A DNA stretch of 14,002 bases. It comes from Chloroflexota bacterium (GTDB lineage Bacteria > Chloroflexota > Dormibacteria > Aeolococcales > Aeolococcaceae). The notes below the pieces were generated by a model that saw nothing but the letters and a program-made list of their open reading frames with translations, searched no databases and was not told where the DNA came from. Where the stretch lies: positions 1 through 14,002 of the forward strand of contig DNAU01000297.1 in assembly GCA_003491925.1 (NCBI GenBank), in the 5' to 3' direction. The position numbers were made by a program, and so were the translations under genes. This document shows, in pieces, positions 1-6,871 of this stretch. Numbering within the stretch: position 1 is the stretch's first letter; the number at the start of each line of letters is the position of its first letter.

Positions 1-489
1 GCCATGGGCTCGGAGGGGTGGCGATCGCCAGCCGCCGCTCCCGGGGATCGATGGCTTCGATTGCAGCGATGTCCTCGGGCGCCACTTTCGCCCGAACGCC
101 TCGAGCCTCAGGACTTGGGGATATCCTCACGAACGCGGGCAAGGCCAGACTGGGCTTTCCCATGTCGGTCGACTGTCGACGAGCGAGCTAGCCTCTATCC
201 AGCTTACAGACCGGCTTCCATCATTTCCCCCTGTGGGACGAGGGATTTCCGAGTTCCTGCGCGCTCACGTGGCACATCCGTGACACAAGAGGTCGCCGGA
301 CGGCCCCGTGACACGGAACTCACTGTCTGCTCGCGCCGGCCGAGGCCACGGTTGGCGTGGGACCGGGCGCCGCCTCGACCGCCGTACGGGTCCGGTCCTC
401 GGCGGCAACTCAACCGCCCGATTCACGCCGTATCCACAACCATCTCTCCGATCAGCAGCTGGCCCCCGGGCGTCCACCGCACCTTTCAG
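1..489. other. Stretch with no recognised gene
   Basis: Open frames occur on both strands, as expected at this GC content, but none has a convincing ribosome binding site plus a recognisable protein family. The sequence between about 130 and 480 is less GC-biased by codon position than the genes further on. A short repeat, ccgtgacac, occurs twice near 280-315. I cannot tell whether this is the decayed 3' end of a gene that begins outside the window or true intergenic DNA. Confidence 0.4.
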
Positions 490-763
490 CCCATGAGCGA
501 CTACGTCGAATGGCCGTGGTGAGAGTACGATCCGAGGCGCTAGATCAGTCCTGCCACGGCGGCCACGCCACGAAGCCAGCGCCGGGCAGGGGGCTCCTCG
601 GAGGAAGGTTGCGGGGTCGGAGGGACGGCTCGCCCGCCGGTCGTCGCGTCACCCGCGCTGGTCGCGTAACGCGGAGATACAGCTCGCGCCCCTGGGCACG
701 TCGCGCCAAGACCGCACTCCGCGGGTGGAGCGTGCGCCGCACGCTGGCGCTCGCCTACGCCGG
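490..763 (+). repeat. R2 repeat, copy A: leader of the Pro/Thr membrane protein gene
   Basis: Positions 530-762 align with 4427-4660 with one single-base indel and about 85 percent identity by hand count. Weaker similarity extends upstream to a shared cccatgagc at 490-498 and 4388-4396. The two copies do not share a maintained reading frame: the frame open in copy A has an in-frame stop in copy B. This argues for a nucleotide-level function or a recent duplication rather than a shared protein. The copy ends inside the first codons of the downstream membrane protein. A TAGATC hexamer at 541-546 sits where copy B has TAGACT, a plausible high-GC Gram-positive -10 element, although no clear -35 is visible. 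Confidence 0.75.
541..546 (+). promoter_or_regulatory. Candidate -10 element in R2 copy A
   Basis: TAGATC matches the TANNNT-type -10 only loosely. The flank gaggcgc-TAGA is identical in the second repeat copy, where the hexamer reads TAGACT. No TTGACA-like -35 is present at 16-18 nt. If used, it would give a leader of about 180 nt before the GTG at 732. This is a weak call that rests on conservation between the two copies. Confidence 0.25.
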
Positions 764-1220
764 TCTCCTGGCCGCCGTCGTCTTGATCGTCCTTCGCAGC
801 TCGCCGATCGGCTCCGCGTTCGGGGTCTTCAACTCGCAGGCACCGTCCCCGCCAACCACGTTCGGCGCGGCCGGTGCGCAGCCATCCTCCAGCCCTGGGG
901 CAGAGACCGCCACCTCCACCCCACCCCTACTCACTGGGCCAGCGACGCCGGCCTTCAGCCGCGCACCATCTGCGCCGACCGCAACTCGGAAGCCCTCCGT
1001 AACTTCGGAGCCTGACCCCACCGCCGCACCCACGCCGAGCTCAACGCCCACCGCCTCCCCCACGCCGAGTTCGACGCCGACACCAACGCCAACACCAACA
1101 CCCACGCCAACGCCAACACCAACACCAACGCCCACGCCCACACCCACACCAGATCCGACACCCACGCCCACCGCCTCGCCGTCCGGCGCCACGGCGGACT
1201 CCTGGCGCGGAGCCGGCTGA
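732..1220 (+). CDS. Short membrane-anchored protein with Pro/Thr-repeat tail
   Basis: About 162 aa from the GTG at 732. Residues 4-21 form one hydrophobic helix after a VRRT start. A short segment reading SAFGVFNSQ follows, which resembles the start of mature camelysin/TasA-type proteins. The rest is low-complexity Ser/Pro/Thr sequence, ending in a run of Thr-Pro pairs (nucleotides about 1071-1172) and a hydrophilic tail. Such tails usually act as wall-spanning spacers, so I infer an exported anchored protein, perhaps a substrate of the peptidase encoded next. Its stop overlaps the next start as TGATG (1218-1222), which implies translational coupling. The start is uncertain: an in-frame ATG at 510 would add 74 residues, but that region is conserved as nucleotide repeat R2 and not as protein. 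No family is recognised beyond these features. Confidence 0.6.
   Translation: MRRTLALAYAGLLAAVVLIVLRSSPIGSAFGVFNSQAPSPPTTFGAAGAQPSSSPGAETATSTPPLLTGPATPAFSRAPSAPTATRKPSVTSEPDPTAAPTPSSTPTASPTPSSTPTPTPTPTPTPTPTPTPTPTPTPTPDPTPTPTASPSGATADSWRGAG
1071..1172 (+). repeat. Thr-Pro codon microsatellite (ACN-CCN)n
   Basis: Imperfect tandem hexanucleotides of the form ccaacg, ccaaca and cccacg encode alternating Thr and Pro in the preceding gene. A slightly larger unit, [11 protein letters not shown], is repeated just upstream. The repeat number could change by replication slippage in steps of six bases, altering tail length without shifting the frame. Confidence 0.85.
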
Positions 1221-2446
1221 TGGCCACCGTGGTTCACCACAGCCCACCTCGCCGCCAAGGCCACCTCGCCCTCCGCGTGATCCGACTCGTGCTGGTCGCG
1301 CTGGTCGTGGTCCTGGCCTTTCTGGCCCTGTCCCTCGCCCTCCTGGTGCGCCCCAACGCCGAAGGCGTCGACACGATGTTCGGCCATCCCATCTTCAATG
1401 TGGCCTCGGGATCGATGACCCCGGCCATCCACGCCGGAGACCTGATCGTCGACAACCCGGTCACCCCGAATCAAGCCACGGACCTCCACGCCGGCCAGAT
1501 CATCAGCTTCCGGGAGTCGTCCTCCGGCACGAGCTCGCTGATCGTCACCCACCGCGTCGTCGCCGTCCTTCCCGGTTCGGCCGGTGCGCCCGTCCTCTAC
1601 CGGACCAAGGGGGACGCCAACAACGCTCCCGACCTGGGCACGGTGGCGCCAAGCCAAGTCCTGGGCGTCTACGCGGCGCGGGTTCCCTTCGCCGCGTACG
1701 TGCTCTCCACGCTGCACCAACCGCTCACCTTCGTGGTGCTCATAATGATCCCGGTCCTCTACCTGGCCGAGGAGGAGGTCCGCCGGAGGCGGGTCCTCCT
1801 CGGGGAGCAGGAGGCCGAGCACTTCACCCGGGAACAGCCTGACGGCACCTTCGGCCGCGGCGGCCACCTGGCGAGCGATCTGCCGCTCTACCGCGCTGAC
1901 AGCCTCCGCGACCTCCCCGACGGTGAGCTCGTGTACGTGGTCGTGGGCGAGCGGGCCGCCGATGCGCTGATCGGGGCGGGCGTAGCCGCGGTGGCCACGG
2001 TCACCGGGGCCTCGGTGATCCCCACAGATGTCTCCCTGCAACCCCTGGTCCGGCTGCGTCCACAGCTGTGGGCCGATTCGGACGGCCCGGGCCAGGCGCA
2101 CATGCACCAGATCGCCGCTCGTCTGACCGCCCTCGCCTGTCCTCGGATCGACCTGGTGACCTGGCCCAATCCGCCGGAGAAGGGAGATGCCGTCGACTTC
2201 ATCAACGACTTGCGACGTCGCGGCCTGCCAAGAGGAGAGATGTCTCACGCGGTGGCGGCCCTTCCTCGGGTGCCATCGACCGTCGAAGACGACCACGCTG
2301 CCGAGACGATGGCCAAACCCCGGGAGTGGTCATCTTCGCCCCCTGGTGGCCACCCGCGGGGAGAACGGCCAGCCGGGATTCCGCTCAGCGAGGTCGAGCC
2401 TGAGGCGACAAGCAGAATCCTGTCGAGGCCGTCTGGAGCCACCTGA
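1220..2446 (+). CDS. Sec11/SipW-type signal peptidase I fused to a TOPRIM domain
   Basis: The protein has 408 aa. Residues about 20-43 are the first membrane helix. An S26B signal peptidase domain follows, with catalytic Ser65 in SGSM, His111 in THRVV and Asp132 in KGDAN; a second helix lies at 168-183. This Ser/His/Asp arrangement is that of the archaeal, ER Sec11 and Bacillus SipW enzymes. The frame continues through about 200-225 (PDGT...LPLYRADSL) into a TOPRIM fold at about 235-335: GERAADAL with Glu244, VATVTGAS, and ADSDGPG with Asp286 and Asp288. Both TOPRIM acidic motifs are retained, and the domain most resembles those in phage and plasmid primase-helicases. S26B topology would place it in the cytoplasm. 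Residues after about 350 look like read-through into IS debris. The start overlaps the upstream stop (TGATG). A rearrangement fusion is the main alternative to a functional two-domain protein. Confidence 0.85.
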   Translation: MATVVHHSPPRRQGHLALRVIRLVLVALVVVLAFLALSLALLVRPNAEGVDTMFGHPIFNVASGSMTPAIHAGDLIVDNPVTPNQATDLHAGQIISFRESSSGTSSLIVTHRVVAVLPGSAGAPVLYRTKGDANNAPDLGTVAPSQVLGVYAARVPFAAYVLSTLHQPLTFVVLIMIPVLYLAEEEVRRRRVLLGEQEAEHFTREQPDGTFGRGGHLASDLPLYRADSLRDLPDGELVYVVVGERAADALIGAGVAAVATVTGASVIPTDVSLQPLVRLRPQLWADSDGPGQAHMHQIAARLTALACPRIDLVTWPNPPEKGDAVDFINDLRRRGLPRGEMSHAVAALPRVPSTVEDDHAAETMAKPREWSSSPPGGHPRGERPAGIPLSEVEPEATSRILSRPSGAT

Positions 2447-2583
2447 AGGGTGGCGTGCTCGCCAATCGAGGCGACGACATCGTGGAGGAACTGATCGAGC
2501 TCGCCACTGGCGGGGTCCACAAGGCTCGGAGCCAGCAACTTCTCCTCTCCGGATTCCTGGCGCAGACTGGGCTCACCCTGTGA
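2416..2583 (+). pseudogene. IS630-family transposase, 3' fragment
   Basis: The frame from 2416 reads NPVEAVWSHLKGGVLANR, which contains the (N)PVExxW motif with the last catalytic acid of the IS630/Tc1 DDE domain. About 35 more residues typical of the family C-terminus follow, to a stop at 2581-2583. The upstream DDE portion is absent, because the frame is closed by a stop at 2401-2403. This fragment overlaps the tail of the peptidase-TOPRIM ORF in another frame, so the element was probably truncated when the two regions were joined. It is non-functional. Confidence 0.8.
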
Positions 2584-2646
2584 ACGATCCCGTCAACCGC
2601 ATCAACGAAGCCTCTTGAGCGGGCACCCCCCCGCCGGCCTGATGAC

Positions 2647-2654
2647 GGAGAAGG
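2647..2654 (+). promoter_or_regulatory. Ribosome binding site deciding the amidohydrolase start
   Basis: GGAGAAGG lies five bases before the ATG at 2660. It favours that start over the in-frame TTG at 2615 and ATG at 2642, which lack comparable sites. Confidence 0.7.
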
Positions 2655-2659
2655 TTCCG

Positions 2660-3583
2660 ATGGTCATCGACGTCCACGCCCACCACTACCCGAAGCAGTA
2701 CCTGGAGCGGATCGGAAGGCCAGGGCTTCCCCCGGCGGCCGCGGCTGCACTTGCGTACCAGGACATCGGCCAGCGCCTGGCGCTCCTGGACCGAGTGGGC
2801 ATCGACACCCAGGTCCTCTCCGTCTCTCAGGCGCAACCCTACCTGCCCGCGGCGGCCGACGCCGCGGACGCCGCCCGGTTGATCAACGACCTCTACGCGG
2901 ATGTTTGCCGCGATCATCCGGGGCGGTTCTACGCGTTCGCCGCGCTGCCCCTCCCCCATGTCGACGAGTCATTGGAGGAGATCGCTCGGACACTCGACAC
3001 CCGTTGGATGGTTGGGGTCACCATCGGCTGCAGCGTCGGCGAGCGGCAGCTCGACGACGCGGTCTTCGAGCCGGTGTTCCAGGAGCTGGACCGGCGTCAG
3101 ACGCCCGTCTTCCTCCACCCGGTGGGTCAGGAGGGGACGAGCTGGCTTGCGGGAAGCAATCTGCCGTGGCTCGTCGGCGCTCCGTTCGAGGACACGGCCG
3201 CCGCGCTGCGCCTGGTCCTCGGCGGAGTGATCGACCGCCATCCCGGCATTCGCTTCATCGTGCCTCATCTGGGCGGGACGATCCCGTTCCTGCTGGCCCG
3301 CGTGACCCGCAAGAGCGATGACCGGGTGAGGAGCGGTCTGGCGAGGCTGTACTACGACACCGTGTCCGGTTCCACGGATGCCGTCGTCTGCTCGTGCCAC
3401 GCCTTCGGTGCCGATCGCCTCCTCTTCGGCACCGACTACCCGTACTGCGACGAGGCGGAGTTCGAGCATCACCTGACCTACCTCGACGACTGCGGCCTCG
3501 AGCCGGCGGCACTCGAGGGGGTGCGCGGGGGCACGGCGGCGACCCTCCTGCACCTGGACCGGGGGACGCCCTCGCCTGGCTGA
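2660..3583 (+). CDS. Amidohydrolase family 2 (ACMSD-like) metal-dependent hydrolase
   Basis: About 307 aa from the ATG at 2660. The pattern is that of the amidohydrolase-related TIM barrels (PF04909). An N-terminal HxH (His6 and His8 in DVHAHH) is followed by a barrel histidine at 153 (FLHP), His203 in PHLGG and the catalytic-position Asp259 in FGTDYPY. Family members include 2-amino-3-carboxymuconate-6-semialdehyde decarboxylase, gamma-resorcylate decarboxylase and related lactone hydrolases or decarboxylases of aromatic breakdown. The substrate cannot be assigned here. There is no signal peptide, so it is cytoplasmic. All metal ligands are present and the length is normal, so the gene looks intact. 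It is not obviously co-transcribed with pathway partners. It sits between an IS630 fragment and repeat R1, which begins near its stop codon. Confidence 0.88.
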   Translation: MVIDVHAHHYPKQYLERIGRPGLPPAAAAALAYQDIGQRLALLDRVGIDTQVLSVSQAQPYLPAAADAADAARLINDLYADVCRDHPGRFYAFAALPLPHVDESLEEIARTLDTRWMVGVTIGCSVGERQLDDAVFEPVFQELDRRQTPVFLHPVGQEGTSWLAGSNLPWLVGAPFEDTAAALRLVLGGVIDRHPGIRFIVPHLGGTIPFLLARVTRKSDDRVRSGLARLYYDTVSGSTDAVVCSCHAFGADRLLFGTDYPYCDEAEFEHHLTYLDDCGLEPAALEGVRGGTAATLLHLDRGTPSPG

Positions 3584-3624
3584 TGGCCTCGGCAACCTCA
3601 ATCGAGTGCAAGCGCCTCCAGCCC

Positions 3625-3785
3625 GCCGCGGTGCTCTGGGCGACGCTGCGGAGCACGAACCGGCCCAGGGGGCGGCACACCCGCAGATACGAAAGCGCCT
3701 CGCCCGCCGGGTGGCCGAGCCGGCAGGCAAAGGCGACCCGCAGATGGCCTGGGATCGACAGGATGCTCCGCAGCTGGCCCTTGAG
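3625..3785 (-). pseudogene. Nitroreductase-like C-terminal fragment in R1 copy 1
   Basis: Read on the minus strand, the sequence runs LRSILSIPGHLRVAFACRLG, then PAGEA and RPLGRFV. This matches the usual end of FMN-dependent nitroreductases: a short helix before IPxxxxV, the LGxPA turn, then an RRPLxxxVH tail. The N-terminal and FMN-binding parts are not found upstream. Relative to copy 2, the end is frameshifted near the CAGAGCACC stretch. It is a remnant only. The family call rests on the C-terminal pattern and is moderate. Confidence 0.45.
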
Positions 3786-4308
3786 GCGCCGTCGGCCCGG
3801 GGCGGACTCCGATCCCCGCTCGCCCTTCTCCTCCCGAGGTCCCCCGGCGCTGGGACGAGCTCCAGTCGGGACGGCCCCGCTGCTCCCGGCGGAGCGTCTC
3901 CGCGACCTCTCCCGCGCTCGCCAGGCAGCTGCCGTCAGGCAGCACCCGCCCCGATGCTCCTGCTGCCTGGCCGGCGCGTGGCGCCGCCCTTCGACGTGCC
4001 CTCGTCGCGTCGCCCGCCCCGGTGTGGGGCAGACCGCCCAAAAGACGACATCTGCGCATTGACGCCAGGGCCCGCTCCACCAAGCCCCAGTGGAGCTCGA
4101 CGCAGCTGACCGGGAAGCTGCCGCCGTCGATGGCCTGGCGCAAGCCCAGGGGACCGGCCAGCGCCCACGGCTTGCACCACAGCAGCACCAGGTCACGGGC
4201 CAGGCAGAGCCGGTCGCCCCGATCCTGTAGTACCGCCCGCGGCGACCCACCTCCCGGCCGCCGCGGCGGAGGACGGTCAGCGCGCGCACCCGTTCGCCAC
4301 AGCCGCGG

Positions 4309-4354
4309 CCCTGTTGTTGCGATGCTGACCGCGCATCAGCCCCTGTTGTTGCGA
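4309..4354. repeat. Paired 14-mers flanking an inverted repeat, R1 copy 1
   Basis: CCCTGTTGTTGCGA occurs at 4309-4322 and again at 4341-4354, 32 bp start to start. Between them lies GCTGA-N7-TCAGC. The same pair at the same spacing is kept in R1 copy 2. Spacing of about three helical turns puts the sites on one face of the DNA, as for a paired operator. The function is unknown. Confidence 0.6.
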
Positions 4355-4387
4355 AGGCATTTCTCTTTCCTGCATAGGGCCGAACGT

Positions 4388-4660
4388 CCCATGAGCATTG
4401 GTCGACTGGCCCTGGTAAAGAGAGCCATCCGAGGCGCTAGACTGGGACCGTCACGGCGGCCGCGCTCCAAAGCCGGTGCCGGGCAGGGGGCTCCTCGGGG
4501 GAAGGTTGCGGGGTCGAAGGGACGGCTAGCACGCCCGTCGTCGCATCACGGGCGCCGGTCGCACAACGCGGAGGCGCAGCTCGCGCCCCCGGGGCGCGTC
4601 GCGCGGAGACCGCACTCCGCAGTTGGAGCGTGCGCCGCACGCTGCCGCTCGCCTACGCCG
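4388..4660 (+). repeat. R2 repeat, copy B: between R1 and the secreted-protein gene
   Basis: This is the partner of the leader at 490-763, with about 85 percent identity over 4427-4660. It includes the first ten or so codons of the membrane protein gene (VRRTLPLAYA), after which similarity stops. The downstream sequence does not continue as the membrane/Pro-Thr protein, so the copy carries a leader and a severed gene start. TAGACT at 4438-4443 is a good high-GC Gram-positive -10 match, and a GC-rich palindrome follows near 4580-4600 (cgcgcccc-c-ggggcgcg). Whether it drives the gene at 5056 is unknown. Confidence 0.75.
4438..4443 (+). promoter_or_regulatory. Candidate -10 element (TAGACT) in R2 copy B
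   Basis: TAGACT fits the TANNNT consensus of vegetative actinobacterial promoters. Its flank, gaggcgc, is conserved in copy A. A canonical -35 is missing. If active, the transcript would run over 600 nt before the ATG at 5056. Confidence 0.3.
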
Positions 4661-5055
4661 TTCGGAAGCGGCGCGACGACGCGACCCGGGACGGCGACAA
4701 CGCACAGCATGGCCCTGCTGCTCCACCTCCACGGCCCGCCGCTGCCCACCAACGCGCTCATGGAGGGCCTCGTTGCTCAGCTCATCGACCTTGCGAGAGC
4801 TCTACGGAATTCACACCACCAGATGGGACCTGACCCCGAGGACCCGAGCACGACTCGTGATCAGAACTGCGCACTATTCGTGATCACCCACATCAACCTA
4901 CTTGACAGGACTTTACACGCGTTCACTGTTTCCTGGGCGCGAATCGGCGCCTGGCGGAGAGGGAGGTGATGTCGCTGGACCTGTACCAAAGTGACTCGCG
5001 GGGCTCAAAACGAGGAGTCCGCACAGCATCATCCGCGATAAGAAAGGAGAATCTC
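4661..5055. other. Upstream region of the 312-aa secreted protein
   Basis: No protein family is recognised in any frame. GC content drops from about 4790 onward. A perfect TTGACA is present at 4902-4907, but the hexamer 17 nt downstream (actgtt) is a poor -10, so a promoter is only suggested. The purine-rich stretch ending in AAAGGAG (5043-5049) is the ribosome binding site of the next gene. Confidence 0.4.
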
Positions 5056-5997
5056 ATGCTGCGAAAGTTGACGATCACCCTGTCGGCGGTGGCACTGTCG
5101 GGAATCGGTATCGCTGCGGTTTCGGCCGCAGGATCTTCAGCTGCCCCTCAGGCGCCAGCTGCCATTCAGACGTCTTCCGTGCTGTACAGCAGTTTGGTGA
5201 GCCCGTATTCGGCGACCAACCCGCCCACCGACTGGTGGGGCTTGTCGTTCGGCGGGACAAGTGCAACCCAGCTGGGAGACAAGATCAACCTGCCTTCACA
5301 GTCACGGCTCACGAGTGCCACCGTGATAGTTGACTCGCAGGCGTGTCAGAGCGGCAGCGGCGCGTCGTGCCTAACGACCTCAGGGGCAACGTTCTCAGTG
5401 CCGATCACGTTTACGATCTATAGCCCCGGACCCACGGCTGGATCTGTCGGCGGCGTCCTCGCCTCGGAGACGAAGAGCTTCAATGTCCCGTACCGTCCGT
5501 CCGCTGACCCGATGGAGTGCGCTGCCACCACGTCTTCGATCTTCACTGGATACTCGAACGACGGGACGCAATGGTTCGACCCTGCGACGGGGAGCTGTTA
5601 CTACGGCCTCACGTACGCTGCCACGTTCACCAACTTCACGTTCGCGAGCAGCTCCCATGTGCTGCCGACCACCGTTGTCTACGGTGTTTCGTACAACGCA
5701 TCGTCTGCTCCCGCTAGTTCGTTGAACGTCCTCTACTCGACCGAATCGGCGTCGGGCGGCGTCACCGTCGGGTCGGACAGAGATCCGGGCAACCTGTTTG
5801 TGGCGGGGTCAGCTTCGAACGATCTCGGCGGCGCAGGCGGTGAGATCACCTGCTCGACGGTCGGCACCTCGTTCCAGGAATACAACACCGCCGTCGGCGG
5901 GAGCGGTTGCGGAACGGACACGCAGCAAGCAGGTACCGCTCCGTACGAGCCGATTGCGTTTGTCCCTGCAGTGGAGCTCGTCGGCAGCAAGTAAGTA
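5056..5997 (+). CDS. Secreted protein of unknown family, six cysteines
   Basis: The mature ORF of 312 aa starts at the ATG at 5056, seven bases after AAAGGAG. An in-frame ATG at 4966 would put 30 polar residues before the signal peptide and is unlikely. Residues 1-30 form a Sec signal peptide (MLRK, hydrophobic core, then SAAGSSAAPQAPAA). The rest is rich in Ser, Thr, Gly and Tyr and alternates in beta-like fashion, for example ATFSVPITFTIYSPG, TYAATFTNFTFASSS and TVVYGVSYNASS. This suggests an extracellular beta-sandwich. Cysteines at about 97, 105, 155, 181, 266 and 285 could form three disulphides. There is no C-terminal anchor, so it is probably released or bound non-covalently. Its codon use is less GC-rich than that of the flanking genes. 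It is bracketed by the two R1 copies and followed by a strong terminator, so it forms a single-gene unit. I do not recognise the family. Confidence 0.85.
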
Positions 5998-6020
5998 ATC
6001 CAACAACGAACGGCACGAGC

Positions 6021-6049
6021 GGATCCCCGGCCAATCGGGCCGGGGATCC
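6021..6049 (+). terminator. Strong hairpin terminator after the secreted protein
   Basis: GGATCCCCGGCC at 6021-6032 pairs perfectly with GGCCGGGGATCC at 6038-6049 around a five-base loop, 24 nt after the stop codon. A pyrimidine-rich tctcttctg follows instead of a pure T run, which is common in high-GC genomes. Confidence 0.8.
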
Positions 6050-6089
6050 TCTCTTCTGCTGATCCCGGCGGCCTCCATCGGGCGCAGGT

Positions 6090-6262
6090 GCCTCCAGCCC
6101 GCCGCGGTGCTCCGCGTAGACGTTGCGGTGCACGAACCGGCCCAGGGGACGGCGCACCCGCGAATACGGGTGCGCCTCGCCCGCCGGGTAGCCGAGCCGG
6201 CAGGCAAAGGCGACCCGCAGATGGCCTGGGATCGACAGGATGCTCCGCAGCTGGCCCTTGAG
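6090..6262 (-). pseudogene. Nitroreductase-like C-terminal fragment in R1 copy 2
   Basis: The better-preserved version of the fragment in copy 1. On the minus strand about 57 codons stay in frame: LRSILSIPGHLRVAFACRLG, then YPAGEA, then RVRRPLGRFVHRNVYAEHRG. The LGYPA turn and the RRPLxxFVHxN tail are the C-terminal signature of the FMN nitroreductase superfamily. Nothing resembling the conserved FMN-binding N-terminus lies upstream, and the sequence before it does not give the usual glycine-rich helix. A truncated remnant is the likely status. Confidence 0.5.
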
Positions 6263-6789
6263 GCGCCGTCGGCCCGGGGCGGACTCCGATCCCCGCTCGC
6301 CCTTCTCCTCCCGAGGTCTCCCGGCGCTGGGACGAGCTCCAGTCGGGACGGCCCCGCTGCTCCCGGCGGAGCTTCTCCGCGATCTCTCCCACGCTCGCCA
6401 CGCACCTGCCGGCGCCCAGCAAGCCGCCCCGATGCTGCTGCTGCCTGGCCGGCGCCTGGCGCCGCCCTTCGACGTGCCCTCGTCGCGTCGCCTGCTCCGG
6501 TGTGGGGCAGACGGCCCAAAGACGACATTTGCGCATTGATGCCAGGGCCCTGCTCCACCAAGCCCCAGTGGAGCTCGACGTCACTGACCGGGAAGCTCCC
6601 CTCGTGGATGGCCTGGCGCAAGCCCAGGGAACCGGCCAGCGCCCGCGGCTTGCACCACAGCACCACCCCAGGTAACGGTCCAGGCAGAGCCGATCGCCCC
6701 CGATCCCGTAGAGCCGCCCGCGGCGACCCACCTCCCGGCCCCCGCGCCGGAGGACGGTCAGCACGCGCACAGCTTGGCCATAGGCGCGG

Positions 6790-6835
6790 CCCTGTTGTTG
6801 CGATGCTGACCACGCATCAGGCCCTGTTGTTGCGA
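6790..6835. repeat. Paired 14-mers, R1 copy 2
   Basis: CCCTGTTGTTGCGA at 6790-6803 and 6822-6835 keeps the 32-bp spacing seen in copy 1. The intervening inverted repeat is weakened by one base (CTGA/TCAG arms). Both 14-mers survive unchanged in blocks that have otherwise diverged, which suggests constraint or recent conversion. Confidence 0.6.
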
Positions 6836-6871
6836 AGTCACTTCTCTGCCCTGCATAGGGCCGAAAGTCCC

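Larger units (their letters stand above)
3591..4390. repeat. R1 repeat, copy 1 (~800 bp, degenerate)
   Basis: This segment aligns along its whole length with 6067-6871 in the same orientation, with high identity in the middle and scattered small indels. It begins just after the amidohydrolase stop, and its end (near 4390) meets the start of repeat R2 copy B. Minus-strand reading gives protein-like stretches in shifting frames, for example RRGRYYRIG, LLWCKPWALAGPLGLRQAI and VELHWGLVERAL, so it probably holds one or more decayed minus-strand genes. I do not recognise the family of that front half. The last part resembles a nitroreductase C-terminus and is listed separately. No terminal inverted repeats or target duplications were identified, so calling it an IS is not supported. 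Confidence 0.8.
6067..6871. repeat. R1 repeat, copy 2 (~805 bp, degenerate)
   Basis: Second direct copy of the 3591-4390 block, starting 18 bp after the terminator hairpin and ending about 480 bp before the camelysin-like gene. The minus strand reads in broken frames as RRGRLYGIGGDRLCLD, LWCKPRALAGSLGLRQAI, then DVELHWGLVEQ. Copy 1 has corresponding residues with different indels, so both copies are decayed and the ancestral frame can be rebuilt only by combining them. R2 does not follow this copy. Confidence 0.8.

Noticed and set aside
530..763. R2 as a known riboswitch (c-di-AMP, c-di-GMP, cobalamin, TPP)
   Set aside because: I looked for the conserved cores of these classes on the plus strand and did not find them; short GGGG-rich similarity is not enough.
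755..2296. 513-codon minus-strand ORF opposite the membrane protein and peptidase genes, with Gly-Val repeats
   Set aside because: It is the antisense of the Thr-Pro repeat and of the conserved peptidase and TOPRIM codons; it has no family motifs, and the plus-strand proteins carry clear catalytic residues.
4309..4354. Repeated 14-mers as a CRISPR array or plasmid iterons
   Set aside because: There are only two units per block, with no regular spacers and no cas or rep gene; not an array.
4709..4969. Plus-strand frame starting MALLLHLHGPPLP as a small gene
   Set aside because: It has no ribosome binding site, no recognised family, and lies in the presumed promoter region of the next gene.
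5733..6813. Long minus-strand ORFs across R1 copy 2 read as intact genes
   Set aside because: They run into the antisense of the secreted protein, and the family-like stretches are spread over different frames, so no single intact protein is supported.
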